Program-made: the position numbers and the translations under genes
In this document: in pieces, positions 11,601 to 25,400 of the stretch
Numbering within the stretch: the stretch's first letter is position 1
How the letters are laid out: every line of letters starts with the position of its first letter
Notes under the pieces: generated by a model
Told to the model about the DNA's origin: nothing
Database searches by the model: none
What the model saw: the letters and a program-made list of their open reading frames with translations, nothing else
Assembly (NCBI GenBank): GCA_945859605.1
Contig: OX243815.1
Span: forward strand, 37,298,665-37,362,664
Reading direction: 5' to 3'
DNA length: 64,000 bases
Source: Lumbricus rubellus
Taxonomy: Eukaryota > Annelida > Clitellata > Crassiclitellata > Lumbricidae

Positions 11601-14600
11601 AGGAGGCATCACCTGTCAGGAGGTGTTCGTGGTTCTATCGTCCGGATGGAGAGAATCGATTTATGCCGTATGAAGAAGAGTTTGCGGCTGAGCTAGAGGT
11701 TGGTATTAATTGTGATTGTTATTGTGCATTTATATAGCACCGCTGTAAAAGAAAACTCCTTGGAGGTGTGCTTGCAGCCTGACAGTGTTAGACCACGGTC
11801 TCACAGATTGGTCTTCAACGTTTTCAATGGAATTATGTGGTATGATAGTAAATTAAGGTCATTGTCAGGTAGTTGGCGATTATATGCCATTGTTTAATAG
11901 GAATTGTGTGTGGTACCTTAGCTAAGCAACTCTTCATTGGAAGGACTGTGATTGATGCAGTAACAGCAATTTCTCACTCTTTAAGAATACTTTTTGGAAT
12001 ACAGAATCGCTTGGGCTGTTCCCAAGACAGTGAATAAGGAGTTGATGGCCTACAGCAATGCATGTCATGATTGCTTGAGTTTGATTAGGCTTACTTGCTT
12101 GAATATTTAAGTAGTTTGCCACAAAGGATGGGTTAGTTTATGCTTCACTGCACACAGTGCACAGATTTGTCTGGAATTCTGAAGATAAGAGATGTTGATT
12201 CTTGCAAGAGGCCATTTTAGAAAGTGTTTTGCCATAGGGCAATTGAGTGAGGACATTAGATACAGTTGAACTGTTGTTCATGATATTTAAAGTTAAGAAA
12301 CAGAAGGTAATAGTTGCAGCAGAATTTTTTCTGCATAAAATTTAGCAGTTGGTTTTAGTTTTGTGCCATGTATAATCTTTACATCTCCCCACAGGTCTTT
12401 CACTCAAAGCTGAAAACATTGCTCTTCCGCAAATCCTATCCTGATTCTTCCTCTTCTCCTCACATCCCTCGGCGTTTCAACCCTAAACATCACCCACCTT
12501 AGCCGTCCATCTATCTGCCTGCTTGACTCTCCGGACTTGACCCGCTGCCTATCGATTTGGTTTTGATTGAGCGCCTGTGAATAAGCCCGGTTCCCGTGAC
12601 TTCGCTTTTGTGGGCGCTGTAGAAATCTCGAGATTATGATTATGATATATTATCGATCCATGTTAGGGAGTTCTATTGCTGTCAAAGAATCTATAACGCT
12701 AAGCTATTCAAGGAATTTCCATTGATGATTAGTGGACATTGTTGCTCTGTCTGTTGAATAAACAGACATAGCAACATAGTATCTACAATGTATCTACTCT
12801 GGGCTGTCACATGCTGCTAGTGTAACTAATGATGAGGTTAATGTCTCTGATGTGCTCTGATATTCTGTTGTTGTTATTTCTTGCAGGAGAGCTACAAGCG
12901 CACAATTCTTACGAATGATTTTCACAAACGCCTCGTCTTTCCAGGTGGAGAAACTATTGTCATCCACAACCCTCAAGTGATTGTTCAGTTCTCAGCCTCA
13001 GCTCAACCGGATGCGTATGGAAACACGGTGGTATGGATTTCTTATTCCAGCGTTTAGTGATGCTCCCAAATATGATTACACTCCATTTGATGTTGAAAGG
13101 GGAGGGCATCGACCTTACCTTACCATTATAGTTTGAATAGCGATTACATTATTATAGGCTTTTTTATAGCATTATATAACGGTAGATGATTGCAATTTGG
13201 AGCGTGGTAAGTTTTGAGTTGGAAAACACAACAGGGTATTTAAACATGAATCAGTTCAATGATGTGGATATTAAAAACCAGTGACAGAGCCCAAAACCAT
13301 AGAAGACAAAAATGTTAGTCAATTCTTCTTCTTTCTTCTCTTCCATCAGTTTCCTGACGATGAGTCCCTTACGAAGTTTCTCCACAGTGTTCTGTCCCTG
13401 ACAGTTTCGCCCACCATGGTCAAGTCAAAGAAGATAAAAACCATGAAGAGTGGTTCAGTTGAAAGTCAATATCTATCTACCTACAGAAATAAAATCAAGT
13501 AGCCAGTTAAAATTTCTCCATTTGTGGTGAAATTCAGCAATTGGTTTTCTGTTTTTGAAGAGTGAATCGCGACCAAGGGTTGTCAAAAGAGGAGTTGTCG
13601 ATAACGATGAATTACCTGAAGGTAGGAAAGACTTGTTAGTTTATGTGTTAATGCCCTTCTTTTTTGCAGAACTATTGTAGAATCTTCTGCATTAGTAACT
13701 ATCACTCGCTACTTGTATATGTATACAAGGCTCTGTAGTTTTCTAAGAAGGTGAGCCCTTCTAAATATAGTTGACATTTTTCTTGTTAAGCAGAGCTTTT
13801 AGTTAGTGCAATAAAAGACAACCATTGGATCTATACTTAACCATATTATCAGGAAGTTGTAGTCTACGCAAGGAGAAAATTAGCTACTGAAATCTTTCTG
13901 AGACTACATGTCTCTTCATTGTTCCAGCGTAAGTTCAGTCAGAGTTCACAAGAACAATTGTTGCTGTTCAGAGGAAGACTTTAATGCATGTTGTCCTTTA
14001 CTGTGTTACATACAACTTCATAAAAAACGTTGTTAAGGTTTCTTTAAAGGTTCTAATATACATTTTTTGTTTGTTTTTGTTCTGCATGCAAACGACAGAT
14101 GAATCGCCGCAGATTGATCATCTTGTGCTCGTCGTTCAAGGAATCAGTGTAACTTGCAATCTTCGATATCGCAACACCATTGAATGCGGTAATTACGCAA
14201 GTTACATATCTTACTATTATTACATCAGCTGTTTACTTATTTATACTGTTTGATATCGCAACACCATTGAATGCGGTAATTACGCAAGTTACATATCTTA
14301 CTATTATTACATCAGCTGTTTACTTATTTATACTGTTTGATATCGCAACACCATTGAATGCGGTAATTACACAAGTTACATATCTTACTATTATTACATC
14401 CTGTTTACTCATTTATATTGTTTGATATCGCAACACCATTGAATGCGGTAATTACACAAGTTACATATCTTACTATTATTACATCCTGTTTACTCATTTA
14501 TATTGTTTGTTATCGCAACACCATTGAATGCGGTAATTACACAAGTTACATATCTTACTTTATTACATCCTGTTTACTTATTTCAGCTGCTTAGTATGGT

Positions 14601-16767
14601 ATCTACAGTCCTTTGTAGTTGAAGCTGGAAGGGCTGATACAACGATGGTGCACAAATTCTGTATTTATTTTTATTTTGAAAGCAAATGGTAGTGCTACTG
14701 AGAAGCACTGCGTGCTTACAAGAAGCAGTTGAATGTGCTGTTTAAATACTTTATTGAATATTTAATTTCAGAACAATCTATGAAATGTGGTTGTTGTTGT
14801 TGGCAGTGAGTAGTTTCCGCAGTGTTGCCAGTGAAATGATGAAGTCGCACTTCAGGCAAGCGGTGGACGATAGAAGAGCAGGTCGCATTGAGTTTCTCCC
14901 TGTCCGTTGGCACGACGCCTTGCATGGTCATGTTGCAGGACTTGATAGGTAGGAAGCTGTCTTTGTATTGATTTCAAATCTCTTATATAAGTCAGTCTGA
15001 AGATGATTTTATGTATAAGAAGAGTAATGTTTGAACTTCACTGCAACTCTTATCTTAAGTTGTTCTATTCACTGAGCATCTTTATATGTGAAGTCCCAGA
15101 CAGTGGCACTCTTTAAGCCTGGAGATGTCTTGCATTAAGCCACCAATAGCAGCTGTGTGTACATAATATAATATATATATCCAATGAACATGGCAAGGAT
15201 GGAGTGAAATGGTGTGTTGGCTGAGAATTTGTTCCTGTTGTTTTCTTCTCTATGTTCGATTTGATAAATTCACTTGATATGAATTTCTTTGTGGCCTTTT
15301 TTTTGCCATATTGACGATCAATCACTGTTTTGGTTTTCCTCTTTATTGCTAACCGTTATTAGAACATCAATGTAATGATCTCTGAAGATTATAGGATTAT
15401 TAACCCCTCCCAATAGTCCCCATGTATGTATTTGGTTAATGTATTTTGGGAATAAATGAATCTGAAATATGATTTTTAATAGTTTACAGATGTATTAGCA
15501 TTTTGTTGGAGTAGTTTCCATCTCAGGGCTCCAAATGTAATTGTTTTGGTTTTCGTTGAGGAACTGCATTGTCTGAATTGGGTCTTTTCATGTTGCAGGG
15601 AAATAGTAATTGTGTATTCTGTGTAATTAGCTGACAGAATGCTGTGAAAAATTCTAGAACAATTTGGCAGTCAGAAATCTCTTACACGGCATTTTCTTTA
15701 TTTGTTTTCTTGATCCTGATATGCATTTTCTCTGTAGCCATCTGGTATTTCAATCCATTTTTACTTAGCAAATGTGAGAATGATATTATAATTTATTATA
15801 TACAATGTTGTTGGAATGCACTATTTTGTTCATTACAGTGTAGGCATTTCCTGATTTGTATCCTATTGTGTTTAATGCAAAGTGGTGTCATGTTCCTGAA
15901 AGCTATTAACTTAACTTGTGACTGGTTAATGCACTATACAAGACCTGCAGTGTATCACACATTTTGACTCTCAGTATTGCACTTTTTATGTGCAATGTGT
16001 TTTAAATGCTGTATCATAAGGCATGTGCCTCCCACTTCCTCTGTGTTGATAAGCCACACTATAATTTGGTTGTTAGTTTTGTTAATTTATTGATTGATTT
16101 CTTAAGTGATTTAACCCTTTCGTGTCCGAATTATTTATTGAGCAGCAAAAAAATATTTGAAGTGTTTTTTGAAGAGATATGACCAATATGTTGTGCCACA
16201 AAAAATATTTAGTAATTAGGCATTGCCTAATTAAAATTAATTAGTGTTGCCATTTGGCAACAATGGGAATGCATGGAAAAGTGTCCATATGGCAACAATG
16301 ATAGAGTAAGTGTCAAGTAGCATAAGAAACCTAAAATTGACTGCATATTGCATGTCTAGGTCTAGGACATTACCCCCCGGCCCATTACCCCTGCGATCAA
16401 CCCCCCCCCCCCGTCATTACCTCGACCTTTATCCCCGTAGGACACAACCCCTTTGCCATTACCCCCAAGTCTGTTTACATTTAGGTTCGGTGTATGTATG
16501 CATGTAAGTATGTTTGCATGTATGTATATATTATGTATGTATGTATGCATATAAATGTGAGTATGTATGTATGAATGTGCAAATGTATGTATATATATAT
16601 GCATGCATATATGTGTGTATGTATGTAATCTATATATGCTGTGATTGTATGCATATAATCATGCGTGTAATCTTATGTATATTAGTATGTACAAATGTGT
16701 AGAATGTATGTATACATGTATGTATGTGTTTCTACATACATACGTACACACATACATACATACATAC

Positions 16768-16798
<31 letters not shown>

Positions 16799-19432
16799 CA
16801 TACAGGCATGGCATTGAATGCGTACATACATATACATACATGCATACATACGTACACACATACAGACACTAGACCTAAATGTAAACAGATGCCCATGGTA
16901 ATGGCACTGGGGGCAATGTCCTACAGGGGGGGGTAACGGTCGGGGTAACCGCAGGGGGGTAATGTCTAATATTTCACATGACAATTATTTCTTACTTCAA
17001 AACCCACCAGAATATCCTGTGCTACCACTGTACACTTTTGTGGTCTATGTGGTACATTGCAGAGAGCATGTTGAAAAGGTCAACAGTGTCGACTCAACAC
17101 CTTTATGGGCAACTAGCTGGGGTACCAGGCGTGTTGCCCCGGGAAATATAGGATTCACCCCAATTCCTTACTTCTCCGCCCTGACTGCTGGCTACCCAAC
17201 CACCTGCTCCCCAACCCACTCAACCCCAACCCAGCCCACCTGACCCTACCCCAGGCCACAACAACCCAAGCCCACACAACCCAAGTCCACCCAACCCAAC
17301 CCCTCCGACCCCCACCCTTACTCCACAACCCCAACCCACCTTCCCACCAACTTCATCCCTCCCCACCCGACCCTACCGACCCCACCCACCCCACCATTCC
17401 CCACCCCACCATTCCCCACCCCTCCTCACTCACCCACCCCACCCATTTCCGTCTAGTCAGTGGTACATCACCCCCTTCAGACTCAGTTTCTGCATGAGAG
17501 CGTTGGCAATGGCATCTAGAATGTATCAGCTGATACCAGCCAGCACCTGCCATAGCATGAAACTCTCCCGTCTAAATCGGCATCCATCGTGCAGTAAAAG
17601 CATTCATCCCATATTACCAAATATGGATAAACCACATTCTAAGCCTATTTCTGTGAGGACTTCACACATCCATGAACCAATCTTATTATTTCATGTTGAA
17701 ATACACAAACTTTAGCTGTTTACATAATGGGCCAAAATCAGACTACACTTTGCTGCACATCCATGGCTTCCCATTGTTGCCAAATGGCAACCGATATAAA
17801 ACTAACTGATTTTGCAAATTTACACAAAACAGTGAATTTATGGTAAGTCAGAGTTGAATACTGATCAATGCCTACACCAAAAATATTTTTTACTCTTTCC
17901 TAGCGTTTATCAGTAAAAAGAAATTAAATTGGAAAAATTTACCTTTGAAACAGGGAAATCACACTGACTTCAAGGTCATAATAGTAGAACACAATTTCCA
18001 CAAAGATACTTCCCAGGGCAATAATTACCTTTAGCCATCATAGATGTTGCAAATGCTGCTTCAAATTCTGTTTTAAAAAGCTTACATAAGAAAATAATAA
18101 CTTTAATTAGCTGTGTTGCCATATGGATACAAGGGACACGAAAGGGTTAAGTGACTGTTGATTGTATAATTTATTTATTGATTGTAACATTGGTTGAATG
18201 TTTTGGTGCATGAGTTGTTAAGTTGCGGGTTGTTTATTGTAGGAAATTAAAAAGTATTACGCTCGGCAGCGTTGGAAAGCTAAGGAACTTTGCCAACGAT
18301 CATCTGCTTGACACTGTCGTCTACCGCAGTCCTGTCTACGCTCAGGTATTTAAATAAACGAATGTTTGATCCATTATGAACCATCACTTCAACTACACTG
18401 TCTTCCAATTCAATTGATACTTGTTCTGTTTTGATAATAGTTCTAAAGTTGGAAAGTTCATATTTTATTGCCCAACTTTTAGTGTGCACGACTTTGGACC
18501 ATGTGGATAGAATGTGGTGCAATTGCCGGAAACATGGACTCATACGCAAAATTGCCTGAATCCAATTATGCCCCTCACTGTGTACGTAAAATATTTACAA
18601 CAACCCCTTGACAGGTTTATTGCCAAAGCAGAAAGGGTTTCACATCAATTTGGGAGCACGGCATATATATATATACCTTCAGTGTGAATGTAATGCATCT
18701 TCAAAAGTATCTGGCATCTTCAGAAAGTCTATACTATGCATAAAGTGCTCACCAATGCCAATTGTTGTCATCTCACTATATTGCAGTTGTTGTTAAGTCT
18801 TTCAGTTGGTTTTTGTGTTTTCATCCTTAGGATATTGTGTTGACTGTTGGTAATGAACTGAACCATCTCGTTCAACTGTTTAGAAGTCGAAATCCAGCAT
18901 TCACTGGAGGGGTATCGCTTGCTGGCCACAGTCTTGGTAATATTTGATACAGTTACATATCTATTCTAAGTTACTATAATCTCTTTGCTCTCTAGAGCAT
19001 GAGGACTTGAGAGATGATCACTTTGAAGTTCAAAATCTTGATCAAGGTTTAATCAGTCATCTTTAGGCTCAAATTACTTATATCGTAGGAATAGAAAGAA
19101 TTAAGAAAGTTAAGGAAAATAGCTTTAATAATAATAATAATTACGACGATTTATATGGCGCAGTAACACAGCCATGCCGTTACAAGGGCGCCTTACAAGA
19201 AGCTACACCGGATAAGCCCTAGTGAACAAGTGTGATTTTAGCATGGCTTTAAAAGAGTCCACTGAGCCTACTGATCGGATAGCGAGAGGAAGCTTTGATG
19301 GGAATCATGATTGATAAACCTGTGTTATGTGGATTCAATGACCTATATAGTGCTCAATTATTGGATCATTTACTCAATAAGCATTTTATAAAATCTGACG
19401 TGGGCTTCCTGTTTCCTGAATGTCACATAGGC

Positions 19433-19476
<44 letters not shown>

Positions 19477-22400
19477 ATGCGTGCCTGTGTGTGTTGTTGG
19501 TTAAAATAAATTGCTGTCTTTGATTTTAAGGATCCCAGATTTTGTTTGACATTCTCCTGAATCAGCCATCATCTATGGCACCAGATGATGCGGAGAAACT
19601 GGAATCAGGTGGTGGAGAACATTCTGCTGTTCCTGCTCCAGTTGCAGCTGCGACTGATGTGGTATGAAGAAACTTCGTTAAACTTTGTGATAGAAAAGCA
19701 TGAAACATCCTTGGTTGCACTGACACTGAAACCCTGAGTAAAGTGAAGCTTTATCCGCTCATCTTTTGGTGCTCGTTAACTATTGCGCTATGATGATCGG
19801 TTATTTTTGGTAATAAAACATATATATATATATATATATATATACATACATGTATATATATGTAAGTTATAAACTTTTCAAAGTGTCATGATCATGGTTG
19901 TGTAAGGTATCTTAAACAAGTATGTCGTAACATATTTGATCAGAGTTCAAAAGCACAGCTCAAATATCAATGGGAAGATTGTTCCAAAAGTATGAACTGT
20001 TGGTCTAGAGTGCTTGATTCTGTTGCGTTGACTAAAGACAGTGAGGGACCTGAAGATCACCATGGGCGGCTGAACGAAGCGACGGGCAACTTGGCAGAGG
20101 TGAAACCAACAGAATCAGTTCTCATAATTTATGTATGATGGTGCTGGGTCAATAAATGAAGCATGGCTGAGAAGAAGGATCTTGAATTTGATCCTCTTTT
20201 TCAGTTTGATATTATGTGTGCTTTTTAAGGTAGGTTACGAATTTCTGCCTGCACTGTAAGCTTGTCTGAAGTCTGTTGATGTTTCACTGTTATTTTACTG
20301 TACTGATTTAACAGTGTTCTGGATCATTTCGTAGAGCAACAAAACAGTTTAAAGTAAGATACACTTGTGGTCAGTAAAGAACTCGGATTTGAATCATTTC
20401 CTTGAATTGGTATTTTGTGTTTCTGTAGACATCTAATGGAAAGTTGCCGTTCTCTGACGATGCAGGGAGTGGCACGACAGAGACTTTGGATAGTGTTCTG
20501 ATGCAGCTTGGACTCGTATCGTTCCTCGACAATCTTAAGAAAGAACAGATGGACTTAAACTCGCTTGTAAGAACATTTTGATCCAGCAGCAAACGTGGAA
20601 AATGTGCTTCTTTGAATTGATAAAGTTTTTCTTTTGAATAAATCTTCATATTTTGTGCAGTTAATGCATGAATCATGTGTGCTAGCACATACTGGTATAT
20701 AATGTGTTTATGTAGGTCCACAATAACATAATAACATACTGGAGTGTCATCTGAGGGGTCAGATGTTAAAGTGTCGACCATGGTAGAAAGTTGTTGTGAA
20801 ATTTCACTTCCATTAGGTTCCCTTAGCAAACGTGGGTATGAACTGAGTTCACTAAGTGTAGGCTAGCTATTGGTGAGAAGATAGAAGATGAGGCATAGAG
20901 AAAGAAGACTGACAAACCACCACTCAGCTCTTAATCCCCCCACCCCCAATATGATCATTGAGACATCTAGGTTGCTGATACAGTGTCGACTCATTTACCT
21001 GCTTTTCATATACGTACCATTCTGATTAGTGCAATGTGGTGTTAGGTTCTGTGATGCTAAAATTAGCATGCAGTGTTGTTTGCACACCATACGAGAACCT
21101 GCAGTATAGAGCTTCATAAAGCTGTTTCAGTTGTTTATCTAAAGCTGATTATTTGATTTCTTGACATGCAACATAGGGTTTAGATTAGCTAATAAAATTG
21201 ACTTTGGCTGAATGCAAGACCGAAGTAACTTGGCACTACATCTTTGAGGGTTTGGTTGATGTACAATACATAGTTGATGAGGTTTGTTTGCTAGATGAGC
21301 CATTGACTTGCTTACTCTTACCATTCACATGTTTGGTACTTACCTTTACCTTCATCTGTTTGGTAAATCTGATTTACGTTATTGATTGACTAGTATTTAT
21401 GAATTGATTACCTGCAGAGTTTGTGTGAAGAGAGTGATCTGAAGGAGATGGGTTTTCCACTGGGACCTCGCAAAAAACTTCTCGGATTCCTTAAAAACTT
21501 CCAAGAACAACAGGTGACTAACTTACTATCAGTGCTATAGTATCTTCTATGCTGAATCCTGCTATATTGTTTATATGCTTTTGAAGCATCGGATCTGTAA
21601 GTGTCTTTGAATTGTTGCTTTGGCTTTGTTCTTCAATGTAGGTTTGTTGTCCATTGTAGGCACGAAGGAAGTTAGAAGCCGAACAAAGAGCTCAGCAGAT
21701 GGCTGTGCTGAAAGCACAAGAGGAAGCAAAGAAGGCAGAGCAAGCTGCTGTACTTGCAGCCAAGTGAGTTTACGTTAAGGTCTGATACCTCCGGGCTGAG
21801 AATTGTCTAGAATAGACGTTCTTTAATGTATGTAATTATATATGTATTTGATACATTATATGCATCGAAACATTTTATTGTACTTCACAGAAGCTCTGCT
21901 TACATCTAATTGTGTATTACCAACAGTTCTTTGAATATGGTTCCATTGTTTAAATCTGCTTTTCTGCTGCTTGGACTGTGACTAGAAGCAGCGGCAATGA
22001 AATGATGTTTGTCTGTGAAATTGTCCAAATAATTTTAAACTTTCCTTTAGAATTTAATCATGAGACGGATAAAATGAAGTTTTTTTGTGCTTTTGGTTAT
22101 TTATTTTCTTAATTTGCTGTGTTTTAGGGATCCTTTGTTATCTTCATCGAACAATACTTCCATTGCATACGTGATTGGGAAGACTGGAGTAGGATCTCCC
22201 TTTGTCAAATATCCAGAGCTGACATTTCAACCAGATAATTTCTTTGCGCTTGGTTCCTCGGTGGCCATGTTTCTCGCTATGAAGGGAACGGATTCACTTG
22301 GTGAAGAATTTATGCTTCCAACTTGTCCAGGATACTTCAACATATTTCATCCAGTAAGTTACATTGCAATAATTAAAGAAAACAGAGTTGGGAACAGCAG

Positions 22401-25400
22401 TGTGTTGCTTTGTCCTCTTGTGTATGATGAGCCTCATAATCTCTGTTTCTTGGCTTGGTAAACCTAGCTGTACCATTTGCTTACATCTGCATAGTACAAT
22501 GCCATGCATTTTTGTGATAAATGATCTCTTAGGTATATGCATGCAGAAGTTTGAATACCATGGGAAAGCTGGTTCAATATGTTCTAGCACTTTCTGTTAT
22601 ATCATTTTCTTTACAAGCATAAGGATTACAAACTTCCAAAACTATAGTGGAAATAAAACAGAGATGCTTTTCGATAATTTCTGCTTTCATTCAAATTTGA
22701 ATTCATGCCTGTGGATGAATGTTCTCTAGTCATGACTTTTCATCAGCTTCCTTCAGTTCTTATGCTTGAATCTGCTGTAATTTCGGAAATTCCATTGTTG
22801 ACTTAATTCAGTGTGAAGTTTTTGAGAATATAAGCTGACAACTCTTAATTATAATTTATGAACGAAATTAGGGATGGCATCATTGGACCATTACCATGGT
22901 GATTATTAGATTGAAATTGATATATGGGCTGATGTGCTAAGTTTATTCTTTGAAAATGATATACTTCCCTGTTTGACCTGCTAACAAGAATGATGCAAAA
23001 TTCATCTATTTAACCTCAGAAGTTTGATTTGGTAAGATAAGAGAAAATCAGATATGACAGAATTTCTTTTGATTAGTATTGTAATTGTTTCTTGATATGG
23101 TAAGGCCTAAAAAAAAGTTGTGTTTCCGGTAACAGAGCTAAAAAAAATTGGGTAGGTAGGTCGGAAAATATTTTTATGCAGTGACTATCCGAAAAAAGTA
23201 TACGTCGCTAGTCTTTTTTGCACAATAGATGGTACACGCTGCAACAAAGTACGTGTTCTAAACAAGTATAAACTGCCTATTTCCAGACTGTCTGCACCTA
23301 AAACTGCTCTAGAAAACAGTCCTATTAATTTCATTTTGTTGACGTCTTTTCTGTTATGTCAATACAAATGTAAAAAAAATATTTTGAAAAAAATAGTAAA
23401 AATTTTATTTGAGTCGCGGCAATAAAAGAGGGTCGGTCGGGTTACCGGAAACACAACAATTTGTTTTAGGCCTAACCACGTTGTGCTTATAAATGTCTGG
23501 TTATTTGTGTGTTTTTTCTTTTTCAGTTTGATCCTCTGGTAAGCTATCGTCATTTTCTTTTACTGGAGTAGGCAGTTAACATTTAGTCAGATTAAAAACA
23601 CAATATCCTAATGATGTGGTTCTGTGGCAAAAATTGTCAATAAACTGTGATCATGTTGTCATAACAAGTATATATTAAAAGTTAGTGTATAGATTTGAAG
23701 GGAAAGTAGGTAGATGTTAGTGTATAGATTTGAAGGGAAAGTAGGTAGATGGGGGAGATTTGAAATATAAGCAGGTTGCTTTAAAAGATGTATCTGGGTT
23801 GTTGTGTATACCATTATCCTAGAAAAATAAAATAAAAATTAATTACGTGATGCTGGTAGCCAACTGCTTTTCCTTTTGTCGCCATGTGCATTCTTTGTAA
23901 ACTGTGCAATGAAATATTGTTGTGGATTTATCCCTTAGGAGCCATAGTTCATAGTCTGATGGTTGCGATGAAACACAACTTGTAGAGTTGCAAAGATGTC
24001 TGACCTTCCTAACCTATTAAATATCAACAGAATATCTCCAACTGATTGTGACATTTGATTGATGGTTGATGTGTATTGATTGGATTACTGGATTTTGTCA
24101 TGAATTAGTTGTTTTGTTCCATCTATTTGTTTTGTTACAAATAACCGAACACTAATTATATAATAATTATCTTAATGCATTATAAAAGCTGTACTTTTGT
24201 GACTGTGATTTAAAACGTGTATTTATGAAATTCAACTGCGTAAATGCCTGAGTGCGTGATATTGTATAATATTTTGGCCTGGTCATAGGCATTCATATTA
24301 ATAATGGTGATGCACATTGTTTGTTAAGGCATATCGAATGGAGCCACTTATTTTGCCCGCCTACCCTGGCAAACCCGTTCAGATTCCTCATCACAAGGGA
24401 AGGAAACGTCTTCATCTTGGTATAATCTTCATTGTTGTTTTTTTGTCAGCGTAGCAATCCATTCTATTTATTCTGTGTTTTTTCTCTGTATCTTTCTACT
24501 GATTGAATGCCTTCTTGTCTTCTTCTCTTTGTCTTCGTCTATCTGCTTATTGCACTTCTGCCCCTATATTCATTTTCATCATCCTTCACATTTTCTTGTT
24601 CTTTTTTTACATCTTGTACCTGATAATTTACGTCATAAGCTGTGCAAAGTTCCATTTGCAGTTTCATGATGATATTTTTAGCGACATCCGATGGGCTACG
24701 TTCACTAAATGGTTTTGACTAAGCAAAGTTTCAGCTTTTAGAATATTATGTTTACCGGTACTTATTTCTTTATTTAAAGCAGTTATTGTGCACACAGTGA
24801 GCAGTTGATGGCTCAATTATATTTTACATGACATGGACGTTATTGTTGTTTAATCTGCAGAGCTGAAGGAGAGCCTCACGCGAATCGGTTACGATCTGAA
24901 ACAGCGGATCATCGATTCGGTGAAGAACACTTGGCGTTCGATCAACAGCTTTGCGTTGGGACACAAGAACGCAGCGTCTGCTATTCCGTCAGACGAAGTA
25001 GAGAGAGAGGTCGACACAGTTTTGTCAGAGATGGCCAGAGATGCAGATGACAGCGGCTCAGGTCGGATTCATCGCTTGCTCTTCAGTTCAATTAACGCGA
25101 TTTGGCACAATGATTAAGTCTTTCCACACTTCACTAGGGTCATGAGATAATTAGTGATTTTGCTGCTCATGTTTGTCTTCTGGCAGGGCAGAAAGAGAAC
25201 ACTATGTGAATCCAGTGACGTTAAATTGCAGAAAGTGTTCTGGGACAATCATATAACTGTGCTGAAGTCACTTGATCTGAACGCAATTGAAAATATGTGA
25301 AGGATCGTGAAGACTGAATTTGCAGAGGAACACGCAAGAAATCTCGACCTTCAGGACTTTATTAAGACTGTTTGGTGCAAACAGATATCAAATCAACTAC

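Noticed and set aside
14180..14425. An 81-codon repetitive frame as a real peptide
   Set aside because: It is the minisatellite read out of frame with SEC23IP exon 7; the gene's frame hits TGA in the first unit.
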